Below are positions 21,509 to 32,591 of a stretch of 64,000 nt of DNA, in pieces. The first letter of the stretch is position 1. Each line of letters starts with the position of its first letter. The DNA is from Oscarella lobularis (taxonomy: Eukaryota; Porifera; Homoscleromorpha; Homosclerophorida; Oscarellidae). Made by a program: the position numbers and the translations under genes. Location of the stretch: NCBI RefSeq assembly GCF_947507565.1, contig NC_089183.1, forward strand, positions 2,480,001-2,544,000, in the 5' to 3' direction. Below the pieces are notes generated by a model. The model saw only the letters and a list, made by a program, of their open reading frames with translations. It had not been told where the DNA came from and ran no database searches.

Positions 21509-21851
21509 TTAATTGTCTTCAAGACAAGAGCAAGTAGGTACACCGAAACGTTTTGTGCACATGTAGCCCGTACAGCAGTCCTCGTCGCAATTTGGAAGTC
21601 CGGGATCGTCGAGATAGCAGTCTTTTACATCTCCAGCACAGCATGTCACATCTGTCGCGCAACACCTGCACATTAACTGATTCGAACGGCAGTGACTCGT
21701 CGTTCCGTGGCAACATTCGGAGCACTTTCGGTCATCGACGGAACACGTTTGGTTTGCTTTTTCATTGCAGCACGGAGTTGCTACGGAAATGCAGTCGTTG
21801 GCGCTGTAGGAAAAGGCGGCGAGAGAAATGACAAGGATAAACTTGTACGTG
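21509..21851 (-). CDS. Secreted cysteine-rich protein, family member 4 (ACG at the start position)
   Basis: The frame reads through from a signal-peptide-like start (YKFILVISLAAFSYS) to CSCLEDN, with CC and CxC pairs matching member 1. Where member 1 has ATG (MLKLVLAVSLAAL), this gene has ACG (21849-21851), in otherwise aligned sequence. The nearest in-frame ATG upstream lies before the TATA box at 21906-21914 and so should not be transcribed. Either ACG is used as a near-cognate start, an upstream exon supplies the ATG, or the gene is freshly inactivated. Confidence 0.5.
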
Positions 21852-21905
21852 TCAAATGGAGTAATCGCGACGGCAGAATGAGCAGAAAGAGCTATAGTCG
21901 TGTCG

Positions 21906-21914
21906 CTTATATAC
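21906..21914 (-). promoter_or_regulatory. TATA box of member 4
   Basis: Minus-strand GTATATAAG, about 55 bases before the ACG start position. Confidence 0.6.
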
Positions 21915-21933
21915 CGGGGTCTAAGAACGTGCT

Positions 21934-21983
21934 CCATCTGACGCTACACGGAGAGGATGAGGTAATGCTTCCGTTTCACCACA
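21934..21983 (-). promoter_or_regulatory. Shared upstream module (member 4)
   Basis: CCATCTGAC at 21934-21942 and CGTTTCACCACA at 21972-21983, just upstream of the TATA box. A degenerate further copy (CTCCAGCTGACGCTTG) lies near 22308-22323 with no gene behind it that I can see. Confidence 0.45.
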
Positions 21984-23572
21984 CAGAGAATCACAGTCAG
22001 CTGAACGACCACGACCGCAGTAGGCCACAGTCAGCTGTAGGACGTTGATTATATCCATCCGCGGTCTCGTGATCGAGGAAGTCTCGTGATCGAGGAAGCT
22101 ACTCGTTTATATTTGAAAAACACTCTCTATATCAGACGATGTTGGCATTTCGATCTCGATTCACCAACGTGTGCATATGACGACGCAGCCCATATATCTC
22201 TTTGAGGCGGGCGCGGATATAGTTTATTCAAAGACAAGTGTAGCGCGTGAGCGTGGCTGGCTCCACCCGATACTCATGCGTGATGCCTCGGGGAAAATAA
22301 GAGCATGCTCCAGCTGACGCTTGCTTTACGGTTAGGTGCATGCCGCGCGTCCTGAGGAGTCACTTCTTTACTACGTACATTCACCCCAGAAAACATGATA
22401 TAAAATTTTCATAATTTCTTACATTTTTAGCGTTAAAACGCTATCCGCGTCAAGATGGAGCTACCTGGTGGCAGTGTGAGGACTATCCGGAAGCGGGGGG
22501 CGTTGGTGCCCAGCAAATGTAGAAACGCCTTCATTAGTCATACATTTATTCTACAGGATTCTATAGCCCGTTGCCAAAGACTCTTGTTTCTGGACTAAAT
22601 GACAAGTGCCACTGAAAGTATATATTCCAAATATCACATCCAGCATACCTAACCTCATGGGTTAATACGTATTGTACATACCAACGTCTTTTTTACTGAT
22701 TTATATTTAGAGGCATTGAGTCTCTGGCTGCTGTCCATGCGTCATATGCTGTCATGATGCCGTGACGTGAAACATTAGAAAATCTAGGCTCTTTAATATG
22801 TCTCAGGCTATAAATCTGACTTCACAATGACGGGACCGTGTGACGTCTCCGTATTACGTGTATAGACATTACTGAAAATACTGATTATTACTATCTTGTT
22901 CACGTGACTTCTCACGTGATCTATTGCCTATTTTTCGCGTACAGCACGCAGGCTCGCTCGCGTAACGTTTCCAGATCGATGGTCTAAGCTAAGCGGTGGC
23001 GCGCATCGTCAAATCGCAGCAGGCCCAATCGTCTGCGATCTCGACGCGACGATGACGCTCCCAGTAATTAGTTGACAGCTAACATTCTCAATTTGGCTAT
23101 TATTAGCTAATCGAATCACTCGCACATGCCAAACGCGTCGCCACGGGACGACAGCTCGCGATCCCATTGGTCGAAAGCGTGGGACGGCCGAACGCACAGC
23201 ATTCACGCGCAGAGCTCCAAACTCTCATTCGAGCACACGACCCCGACGACGAAGGCGTTCGTCCGGACTCATTCGGCCGGACGACGTGGCGAGATGACGC
23301 CGCCACGATCGCGCGACGCGGTAAGCGACCGAATCTTTCTCGCTTTTCGACAATCGAACAATGAATCGATGTTTTTTTAGGCTTCGATGGAAGAATCGAG
23401 CGCGCGGAGGTCGACTGCACGAAGCCGTCGGCGCAAAACGGTAGGCGCAACTCGTCTCTATCGACTGCCTTTCGCGATTCTCACGATCTTTAGCTCGTTC
23501 GCGCGCTGGGAACGCCGCGAACTCGATCGATCGTCGTAACCGACGCGGAGAACGAAGACCGTCGCGCAGGCA
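21984..23572. other. Intergenic, possible 5' exons of the tandem-unit transcript
   Basis: No gene to ~22950. From ~23125 to 23480 there are GC-rich frames and intron-like stretches with GTAAGC...TTTTTTTAG (23322-23380), followed by an exon-like block and another GTAGGC...TTTAG. I could not decide whether these encode protein or are the 5' part of a non-coding transcript leading into the tandem units. Confidence 0.3.
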
Positions 23573-23820
23573 GGCCAGGGATTTTGTAGCTCCGATTTTT
23601 TCTACGTTTCTTTGTTTGCATGCGTGTGTGTTTGCACGAATGTGGGTGCGTGTGGAAAACCCATAGGCCGGGGCCCCCAAGCGCATTCCGCCCACGCATC
23701 ACGATAGATAGGCGTAGATAGGCTAATCTCTAAACAGTAATCGGCCCCCTTTCCGAGTTTTTCCATTCTTGTTGTACGTGCGTGTTTTCGTGTTCGTCTC
23801 GTTCATCTCGTTCGTCTTTC

Positions 23821-23899
23821 GCGAGCGGCTCTTTTAGCGACCCTTTGTAGTTAGAGGTTTGCCGCTCGCGTGACGCACGTGCCGGTGCACGTGCGTCAC
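23821..23899 (+). ncRNA. Hairpin pair, unit 1
   Basis: Stem A: GCGAGCGGC (23821-23829) pairs with GCCGCTCGC (23861-23869). Stem B follows directly: GTGACGCACGTGC (23870-23882), loop CGGT, GCACGTGCGTCAC (23887-23899), a perfect 13-bp stem. Transcription is not shown by the sequence; the strand is assumed from the splice-like signals. Confidence 0.5.
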
Positions 23900-24754
23900 A
23901 CTAGGTTAGAAAGCTCGGCGCATTTAGGCTAAATTTAGACGATAGGATCGAAGCCGTCCACTTGAAACGTGTCCATTAAGGGTCCTACATTTTTGCTAAT
24001 ACGTGCAACACCTTTCCGACCCGCTAATCGACCCTATATCATCAATTTTCATCAATTTCAATATCATCAATTTCTTCAATTTCAATTTCATCAATATTTA
24101 CAATATCAATTTCATCAATATCAACAATATCAATTTCATCAATATCATCATTATTGTCGTAGTGGGTGGGAGGGATATGGGCCCCCGCGTATGCATTACC
24201 TGTGTACGTGCATCTAATTTAATAATCGATTTTTTATATTTTCTGCCTTTTTTGTAGTTTGATTAATTTTGTAGCCGAAATGAGTTAAAAATGTAATGCT
24301 AGTGTAAGTGGCCCTTTGGGAAGTGGGCCTGAAGACAGAAGACTGGGCTGGGCTGAGGAAGGTTGCCCCGACGACGGAGGAGCCATGGAAGCACGTGTGG
24401 TAAATCACTTTTCGTATTAGTATGTTTTTAATAATCAGTTGTTTCTTAGTCACTTCAAGCACCGTCGGAATTCTCAAGGTCAAGTCTCAAGATCGACGCG
24501 TCAGAATTCTCAAGTCAAGTCTCAAGATCGACGTCACAAGCAAGCCGGGATTTGTAGCCCCCAATTAGTCATACGCGAGCGTCGTTTTTGTGATCGTTTA
24601 TTGTTTGTACGTGTGGGTGTGTGTCTGAACCCGTAGGCCGCGGGCCCCCAAGCGCATCCCCTCCATGCATCACGATAGTCAGGACTAATATCTAAACCGT
24701 CTAATCGACCCTTCCTAGAGTTTCGTTCCCTATAGATTAGGGTGTTTGTCGAGC

Positions 24755-24839
24755 GAGCGGCTCTCGTGTAGCACCCGTTGTAGTTAGAGGAAAAGCCGCT
24801 CGTTGTGACCACGTGGTTCCGGTGAACGCGTGGCGTCAC
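24755..24839 (+). ncRNA. Hairpin pair, unit 2
   Basis: Stem A: GAGCGGCT (24755-24762) with AGCCGCTC (24794-24801). Stem B (24805-24839) has GTGAC/GTCAC, CACG/CGTG, TG/CG and TTC/GAA around the loop CGGT. The sequence differs from unit 1 at many sites yet the stem can still form. Confidence 0.5.
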
Positions 24840-25665
24840 ACTAAGTAGTAAGCTCGGCGCATTAGGGAAACTAATCATTAGTCTAGAGATAGAAAGCCGT
24901 CCACTGAACGAAACGTGTGCATTAGGGGTCCTACATTTCCTCTAATTCGTGCAACATTTTTTCGACCCGCTAACCGTCCCCATATCATCAAATTTCATCA
25001 TCAATTCATCAATTTCATCATCAATTCATCAATTTCATCATATAAACAATTTCATCAATTTTATCATAATAATAATCATCTTATATAATATGGGGCCCCC
25101 GCGTGTGCATTACCTGTTCACGTGCATCTAATTTTAAATTATATATTTTGGGTTATAGTTTTTGCCTTTTTTTGTACTTTAATCAATTTTTGTAGTCAAA
25201 TGTGAGAAAAATAGTAATGTTAGTGTAAGTGGCTCTTGAAGAAGTGAGCCTGAAGAAAGAAGACAGGGCTGGGTGAAAGAGTCTTCGAAACCGTCCCTGA
25301 AAATCTAAGGTTCTAGTACGTATAATTAATATAGCATAATTAATTAGTGACATTTTATAGATGCGTTTGAAAAAGAAAAGACGACCGCACAAGAGGTCAG
25401 AATTATTCAAGTGCGTGAAAGTCAAGATCAACAGCTCAGTTGAGCGAAGAGAGGCGAGCCGGGATTTTATAGCTCCAATATTTGTAGTCTCACGCGAGCG
25501 TATTTTTTTTGTGATTGTTTATACGTCTGGGTGTGTGTCTGAACCCGTAGGCCGCGGGTCCCCAAGCGCATTCCGTCCATGCATCACGATAGTTAGGACT
25601 AAAATCTAAACCGACTAATCGACCCTTTCTAGATTTTCCCTATAGAATTAGAATGTTTGTCGAGC

Positions 25666-25750
25666 GAGCGGCTCTTTTGTAGCACCCGTTGTAGTTAGAG
25701 GAAAGCCGCTCGTTGTGGCCACGTGGTTCGGAATGAACGCGTGACGTCAC
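25666..25750 (+). ncRNA. Hairpin pair, unit 3
   Basis: Stem A: GAGCGGCT (25666-25673) with AGCCGCTC (25704-25711). Stem B (25715-25750) has GTGGC/GTCAC (one G-U), CACG/CGTG and TTC/GAA. Same order and spacing as in units 1 and 2. Confidence 0.5.
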
Positions 25751-26200
25751 GCTAGGTAGCGAAGCTCAGCGCATTAGAGGAGAACTAATCATAGTATAGA
25801 GATAGGAAGCCGTCCACTGAACGAAACGTTGTGCATTAGGGGTCCTACATTTATCGCTAATTCATGCAACACCTTCCTGCTAACCGTCCCTTATCATCAA
25901 TTTCATCATCAATTTCTTCAAATTCAGCTCATTTATCATCAATATCATAATCGTAGTCGTCATAATAAATGTGGGTCCCCGCGTGTGCATTGTCCGTTTG
26001 TGCACGTGCACCTTGTATGATTGGTTTCATTTATTTTTCTACCATTTTTTGTAGTTTTATATGCATTTTATTTTTGTAGTCTAAAAGGAGAAAAATTCAG
26101 TAATAATAGTGTAAGTGGCCGTTGCAACTGGCCTGAAGAAAGAAAAGCCTTTTCAGAGGGCCCCTGAAAGATCTAAACAAGCAAACGTCACCTCGGTCAT

Positions 26201-29200
26201 TGAACGAGTCACAAAGCAAGCACAATCCCACGCCCACCGACCAAAACGATTGACTAATACTCTGAGAAGATCAAGACTACGAGCCAAACAACTGACTTCA
26301 AATAGCAAAGAGTCCAGACGGATCTATCGTAGCACAGTAGAGCTCAGAAGTCGAGCACCTGGCTTCAAATTAACAAGAGTCAAGACTAGATAGCGCAGTA
26401 GAGCTCTAAAAAATTCCGTGCTAAAATAGAGACATGAGGAAAGTCAAATGTTTGACTAGATAGATATATAGTTAAATGCTTCCAACCGTCCGCCCATGTT
26501 TTATCTAGAACTGTGGGCAGCTGTTTTGTGAGTCGATGTTTCGGTATTAGGTACGTGCTTAGGCGAAAGTATGGGGTCAATATTGATTGCGGTAGAGGCG
26601 TGAGTTGAAGTAGGAGAAGACGGTGTTCGGCCGACGCTTCGGTACGAATTTGGGTGAATGTTCCATTCATCTCGCCTATACTATACTTATCCAGAAAATA
26701 CGAGTAGACGTTTGTATGTATGGATCGATGTGCTTTGTGGAGATGCTTGAGTGAAAGTAAGAGCGCTGACTCATACTTTGCTCTCAAACATTGACGCAGA
26801 ACGTCAATTTAAATACTCCAAACGTCTCTTTGTACTTCTGGATACAGAACGTCTACTCATAACTTCGATCCTAGCGCCGGCCCGACTCCTCTTCCCATGC
26901 AATATCTGATCCGTACTTTTACCTAACATGTGCACTTTTACTCGACCATCAACTCCAACATCAACTCATGCCTCTGGATAACGTATGTGCGTATGTTTGG
27001 AACGTCTAGCTATGCTTCTACTCGAATCAAACGTTGACGAGTCCTTCCTAATTTACGCGGTAAGTTCGCGGAGATACGTCTAGTAGAAATCCCAGCATTC
27101 AAGCAGCAAGCAAAAAAAGCCCAGCAATAAGTCAACAGAATACTGACAACATTTGTACAAAAGTCCAGAAAAAAGCTCCAGCAGTGGGACGAGAGAATCT
27201 GCACTGCCAGGAGTTCGACAACGGAAAGACTCCTCCTATGAGAGTCCAGCAAAGAGCTCTACATTCTAGTATCCTCGAAGAAACGAGTGCTGCGGTAAAA
27301 AGTCGAGGAGAGACAGCGACCACGGGCGATACGTTCTGACGCGTAGTACACTCTGGAATCACAAACAAAACAAGCTCAGCAGTTAGCAAATATTGTGGCA
27401 AGCCAGACAATGGAAACGAAGGAAGTAGTTGACTTTTCCACGTGGAGTCAATAATTGGATCTAAACTATTGACCGGGGGTGGGAGAGAAGAGAAGAGAGA
27501 ATCCAAGCCAGAAGGATGCACCCGGGGGTCTAATACTTTATTGAGTATTCTTGTTTGCGCCGACCCCCCACCCCCCTCCAGATAAGTCACTCTATATAGG
27601 TACATTCATCTAATAAAGTACTAAAATTCTTTTTCTCTCCACATAGACCCGCCGTGGAACAAAATGGCGAAGGACACCGGAGATGAAGACGAAAACGAGA
27701 CAATTTTTATATTTATATCGATTGCATTAGAGAAATTTAATTAATCGCGTAATTAAAAAAATAAAATATATACGTAGAAATTGTCCCACGTGATAGAACG
27801 CGTCCGCGACACCCTCCGCGTGCGCGCGGGGAGACGCTTGGCGCGCCTCCGCGCCGTCCCCCGGCGCCGTTGCTTCACTCGCTCTTGCGAGCAAGTGAAT
27901 CGCGTGAGACTGAGAAGCTGCAGTCCCCACAGCAATGTATGCCTGCACGGTCATCTGAAACGCGTGCAGGCATTTCAATTTAGGCGCCGTTCTCCCGGGG
28001 AAACTACCACAAGATAGCTCCGTCAGGAGATACGCGCCGTGAAAGTGGGCCTTTTTTCCCGCTCCTGCCCAGGAGAGGTGGCAGTTTAGACGTTATAGCC
28101 TCATGCCACGGAGGCCTCTAAGCAGTTTTAGGGGAGTGCAACTTATGGGGATGAAGTTGCATTCCCCGGGTCACTTTGGACCACCCGTCTTGCTGAGGAC
28201 GTTGGGACCGCGGTCAACCTCTTCGTCCCCCTCTTTAGTTCCTTCTATAAAAAACAAAGGAGAGAGTATCAACGTCCTGTATAAATATCAGAACTTCCGG
28301 TAGCAATAAGACCAACTATTCGGTTTTTCGTGAAAATGACTCTCAATCGCGAATACAAACCCTCTAACAAACTCAAACAATAAAAGGTGTTGTTCTAAAG
28401 GCAATAGAGAGAGGTCATATAGGCTCTAGCTACACTAGAACAGCGATGAATCTACTAGAGCTACTAACAATCTCTCAGCCAAGTGGGGTTTATTACCAGA
28501 GCCCCTACGCTATAAAGAAACGTCTAGCTGACTCTCATTACTACCTGGTGAAACGGTGGCGGAGACAATTTCAAGTCCTTTCGTCCCTCTTCCCAAGGTC
28601 GTCCTCATCTCCACGCTGTACGTTCCTGAGAGAAACATCGACGTTTTAGCGAAGCTACGTACATATTTACGCGGTTGGAGTCCGAGTTCAGTTCGTGCTG
28701 GCCTGTATCTGGGGCTCGGAAAACTCGGAGGATCGCGATGAGATCGAGGTCCCGGTGCATCGGTCGGAGTAAAAGAACATCTCTGTGCAACTGACTGGAT
28801 GCGTGCGGATAGCGAGGAACGCGGAACAACTGAGGAAAAGCGATCAGCGGCGAAGTCGGATACCAAATCGTCGCGAAAACGAGTTTTAAAAGCGCGAACG
28901 CTTACCTTGCTGGTAGAAAAAAGACTCTCGCAGTATTCTGAGGAGTTGTCGCCGTCAAAGGGTGCAGGATCGCTTCGATAGGCGAAGATTCAGGTTCCTT
29001 CCTCTCTCACACGTCCGTCCCGGATTCTTCAAAGTCTGCCCGGATATCTTGATGACTAATTTTAAAACAAGCTATGCTCGCTCGGATTCTATTCTTGAAA
29101 AGAGTATTTGATTTTGCTGTTCTACGAAACCGAAGAGCAGAGAAGACATGCTGCTTGAGCATTTTACGACTAGATACCATACGAACTGCGGCAAATGTTT

Positions 29201-29809
29201 CTGAAAGTGATCATAGTAACGGATCGACAAAAGATATAAAGCAGGTGGAGACTACCATATGTGAGTGCGTCGCATTTTCCTGTTCCGCTCTGTGAGAATC
29301 TTCGACTCTTCCTCTTCTCAGGGTCCCCTGACACAGGGATACTAAAGCACACGTGCCAGTTTTCCAAGAATACGTCTATGTAGATCAATCTTCTAGTTCC
29401 CCAGTCTCTATATAGATACTGCAGTAAGTCATCAACGCGTACGAATAATCTCTTGGAGTAGAGATGCGTCTTATGACTAAGGCAAAATCCACTATCCAAC
29501 GCTTATAGTGGAAGATCCCAATAGTGCCATAGATTGTAGAGGAAAATCTGTGTCGGTAGACGAATCGAGAATTATCCTCAGGCGAGTGGACGGCCGTGTG
29601 ACCACAGTGTGACCTCACTGACCTGGTGTGACGAGTTTTCCTTAGTCCGGGCTTCAGTAATAGGGCGGAAGAGCTGCTAACACCTAAAAGAGTCTCTCAA
29701 GACTTGAGAACAATAGAAAAGGTAGGCATGGAACAAGGTGGAACTAAAAGTCGCATCTAATTGCGTTTTTAGAATCCTACTCCAATTGAACCCCGGCTTC
29801 ATATCGTAA
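26201..29809. other. Unassigned stretch with several hairpins
   Basis: Open frames exist (minus 26386-26787, minus 27132-27605, minus 28510-28866), but none has a proper start, a domain or a matching exon. Hairpins: CACTCGCTCTTGCGAGCAAGTG near 27874-27895, GCCTGCACG...CGTGCAGGC near 27940-27972, and TGCAACTT...AAGTTGCA near 28137-28161. G/C-rich repeats of a 'GGAGGGGGGTGGGGGG' type lie near 27565-27580. The stretch 28755-28830 resembles 11160-11250. Confidence 0.3.
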
Positions 29810-32003
29810 ATGGTTCTACCGTCCCTTATTATTGTGGCTTCGCTAGCTTACCTGACATACGGTGACGTCTGCTTTCAGTTTTTTTAGAGACAGTCTATAA
29901 TTGCAGTGTGTCGATTTGCAGCTTCAAACAACGTTCGGCTCGTCGGCGGTCGATTTGCCCCCAGGGAGGGGCGAGTCGAAGTTTTGCACAACGGCGAATG
30001 GGGAACTGTCTGTGATGATTTATGGGACTTGGACGACGCTAAAGTCGTGTGCAGACAGCTTGGATTTGCCGACGCTCTCGCCGTCAAAATAAGAGCATAT
30101 TTTGGCCAAGGTAGTGGAAAAATATGGATGGATGACGTAGACTGCGTCGGAAGTGAAGCATCTCTGCAATCTTGCACATTCGACGGATGGGAAAACCACA
30201 ACTGCGGCCACGATGAAGATGCCGGAGTGGTCTGCCGAAATGGTAATATTGTAATATCATTTTCTACTTCGCTCCACTTCGTGTATCAGGTTACTGTAAT
30301 TAGCTATCATCTAAGTGTCGGGCTCTCATCCGAAAGCGCCGCCGCACCAGATTTTGTATTTAGCATCTGGCGAAGAAGCATTGCTTATAGCAATGCTATA
30401 AGCAATGCTATAATACATGCAGCTATAGCCGTATTTTTCTATACGGACGCGACACGCGCCAGTCTACTTAGCATTCCTTTCCTATACTGTTGCAGATCCC
30501 GCGCCAATTCGACTTGTAGGAGGCTCAACAGCATCCAAAGGAAGAATAGAAATCCTGCACAAAAACAAGTGGGGTACCGTTTGCGAAGATGGGTGGAACT
30601 TTTTGAACTCGCGAGTCGCATGCCGTCAACTCGGATACAGCGACGCAAGTAGAACACAAGATTTTGGCGATGGCACGTCTGGGCAGACAATATGGATGGA
30701 CAGCGTTGCGTGTAATGGCACAGAAAATAGTTTGAACGAATGTGTGTTTGACGGGTGGGGATTGCACAACTGCGAGCACTACGAAGACATCGGAGTCAAT
30801 TGCTGTAAGAACTATTTATTGACGTATACGTAGCTGGACGTGCACGTACTGTAAAATAGATTCTTAGGAAACTGGACGTTGTGCCGGTTTCCGGCGCGAA
30901 CGGGTCACGAACACGTCGCATTCGGTCAAATTGCTAAACAATTTTTTTTGCAGATACCGAAGACCCTATAACTCCACCCTCAGCAGCCCTTCGACTTACC
31001 GGAACGCCTTTCTCTTACGCCGGCGCGGTCGAAGTTTTTCACGAAGGAAGATGGGGTGCAATCTGTAGCAACCATTGGGACATCGTCGACGCTCGGATCT
31101 TCTGCCGCCAGTTGGGATACAAGGACGTGTTGGGGATTGCAGGAAATAGCTATCTTGGAAACGGCAGTCAGCCCTCGTGGATGAATAACGTTCGCTGCTC
31201 GGGAGCCGAGAAACGCATAGAAGACTGCTCTTTCGATGGATGGTACGAACGCCGTTGCTCTAAAAAAGAATCAGCTGGAGCCGTCTGCGGTAGGTTAATT
31301 CAATATCGAAGCACTGAAAAATACATTTATATTATCGTTTTAAAGCGCCGGCGCTTGCACCGACGACCAGCAGTCCAGCGGCAACAACATTGACGCCCTC
31401 CAGCGCGACCGTTTCTTCAGCGGCTGCAACGCCAACAACGTTTAGCCCTTCATCAGCGGCTGCAACGCCAACAACGTTTAGCCCTTCATCAGCGGCTGCA
31501 ACGCCAACAACGTTTAGCCCTTCATCATCGTCTCCAAGTACTGACTCTGTAGTCGCCACTCCAGGTTCAGAATTGATTTTTCAGCCTTTAATATATAGTC
31601 ACCCAATTGTATAGGCAATACCGGTGTCATGATTTTTCACGGTCACGTTGGTTACATCGCCGGTATCGCAGTGTTGAGCGTGCTTTTGTCGACCATCGCT
31701 ATTATTTTTATTGTCGTCTATTTCAGACGTTGGCGCCACGGGTCTTCCGAAAACGACAATCTAGCCACCAAAAAACCCGACGCCGCGGCACCGCCTTTCT
31801 CAGAGACAAGCCTCCAAGAAATACAACCGGATATAGAAATGAACTCCAATAGGATATACGAAGTGGCGAAAAGTTTGAAAAAAGGCGAGTCAAGATACGT
31901 TACTAGTGGGAGTACTTCGCAATCAAACAAAGAATACGCCGAAATCGGCTTGAACGATCCAAAAAACAATCCGACGAGTGACATATACGCGAATGTGCCG
32001 TAA
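29810..32003 (+). CDS. Membrane receptor with three SRCR domains
   Basis: Six exons (29810-29861, 29922-30242, 30496-30804, 30954-31289, 31346-31564, 31615-32003; 1626 bases, 541 aa). Every intron is phase 1, the usual arrangement for shuffled extracellular modules. Signal peptide [22 protein letters not shown]1 ([35 protein letters not shown]); SRCR2 ([33 protein letters not shown]); SRCR3 ([36 protein letters not shown]); a Thr/Pro/Ser-rich stalk made of three 12-aa repeats; a membrane span (~420-450); and a ~95-aa tail with IYEVA, RYVTSG, EYAEI and IYANV. SRCR receptors bind microbial surface molecules, and the tyrosine motifs suggest SH2-domain signalling (YANV fits the pYxN rule for Grb2-type SH2). 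Likely an innate recognition receptor at the plasma membrane. Confidence 0.85.
31417..31526 (+). repeat. Three 36-base in-frame repeats (stalk)
   Basis: A 36-base unit beginning TCAGCGGCTGCAACGCCAAC repeats three times almost without change and encodes the 12-residue unit [12 protein letters not shown] in the SRCR receptor stalk. Length variation between alleles is likely. Confidence 0.85.
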
Positions 32004-32591
32004 ACTCAGAGCCGTGCAATGCGCCGAAGCGAGTAATTACGAAGAGGCCGGTGCACTGCATGCACGACGACTAATCTTTAGCGAACATTGTGTTTTGTAT
32101 GCGTGAGTTTGCCGTCTGCTTTTTGTCTTGTGAAGTGGTACATTAGAAAATTAAATCTCACACACAGAAGTCGCAGAAAGATCAGATAAGTAAATATGAC
32201 CTAGATTTAGGAAGAGTTTGTATTCTGAATTTCCTAATAAGGTACGCTTTGTATCAACATGGGATTTTGAACGAAGGCCAACAGGACACATGAAAATCGA
32301 TATAGCAGCAATTTGGTGTCTACGATTATTGGACACGAGTTCCAGCAAAGCCTTCGTTCACGACTACTATTTGAGTGTTAAAAAATCGACAATCCTCGGG
32401 GTGGCGTTCGGAGACGGACAAAAGAGCAAGGCGAACCAAAATTTCCATACCATACCGTAAGATGCGCCCACTGAATCGTCAATCTGTGACAAGCGAAACG
32501 GTTTTTACTTATGCCGGCGCAAGCGAGAGCGGCGCCGGGGCTCAACATCTCGGATTAGAATTCGGTAGGATACGGGGATTTGTCTCACGTG
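32004..32591. other. Intergenic
   Basis: 3' flank of the SRCR gene and 5' flank of the beta-helix gene. No TATA box or further exon was recognised. Confidence 0.4.

Larger units (their letters stand above)
23573..26200 (+). repeat. Three tandem ~0.9-kb diverged units
   Basis: Units start near 23573, 24544 and 25457 (GCCxGGGATTT...TAGC). Each contains, in the same order: CGTAGGCCG.GG.CCCCAAGCGCAT, CATCACGATAG, a GAGCGGC...GCCGCTC hairpin, a second GTGAC...GTCAC hairpin, AAGCCGTCCACT...GGGTCCTACATTT, an ATCATCAATTTC-type AT-rich run of variable length, a block with GTGCAT, TTTTTGTAGT, and AGTGTAAGTGGC...GCCTGAAGA. Units 1 and 2 are followed by a GT...TTTTAG intron-like segment. No reading frame is shared by all three. 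Spacing is about 971 and 913 bases. Confidence 0.75.

Noticed and set aside
24003-24257. Asn/Ile/Phe-rich plus-strand frame in tandem unit 1
   Set aside because: Translation of an ATCAATTTC simple repeat; not kept in frame in units 2 and 3.
26386-26787. 133-codon minus-strand frame
   Set aside because: No ATG at its start, no recognised domain and no matching exon; kept only as a note in the region entry.
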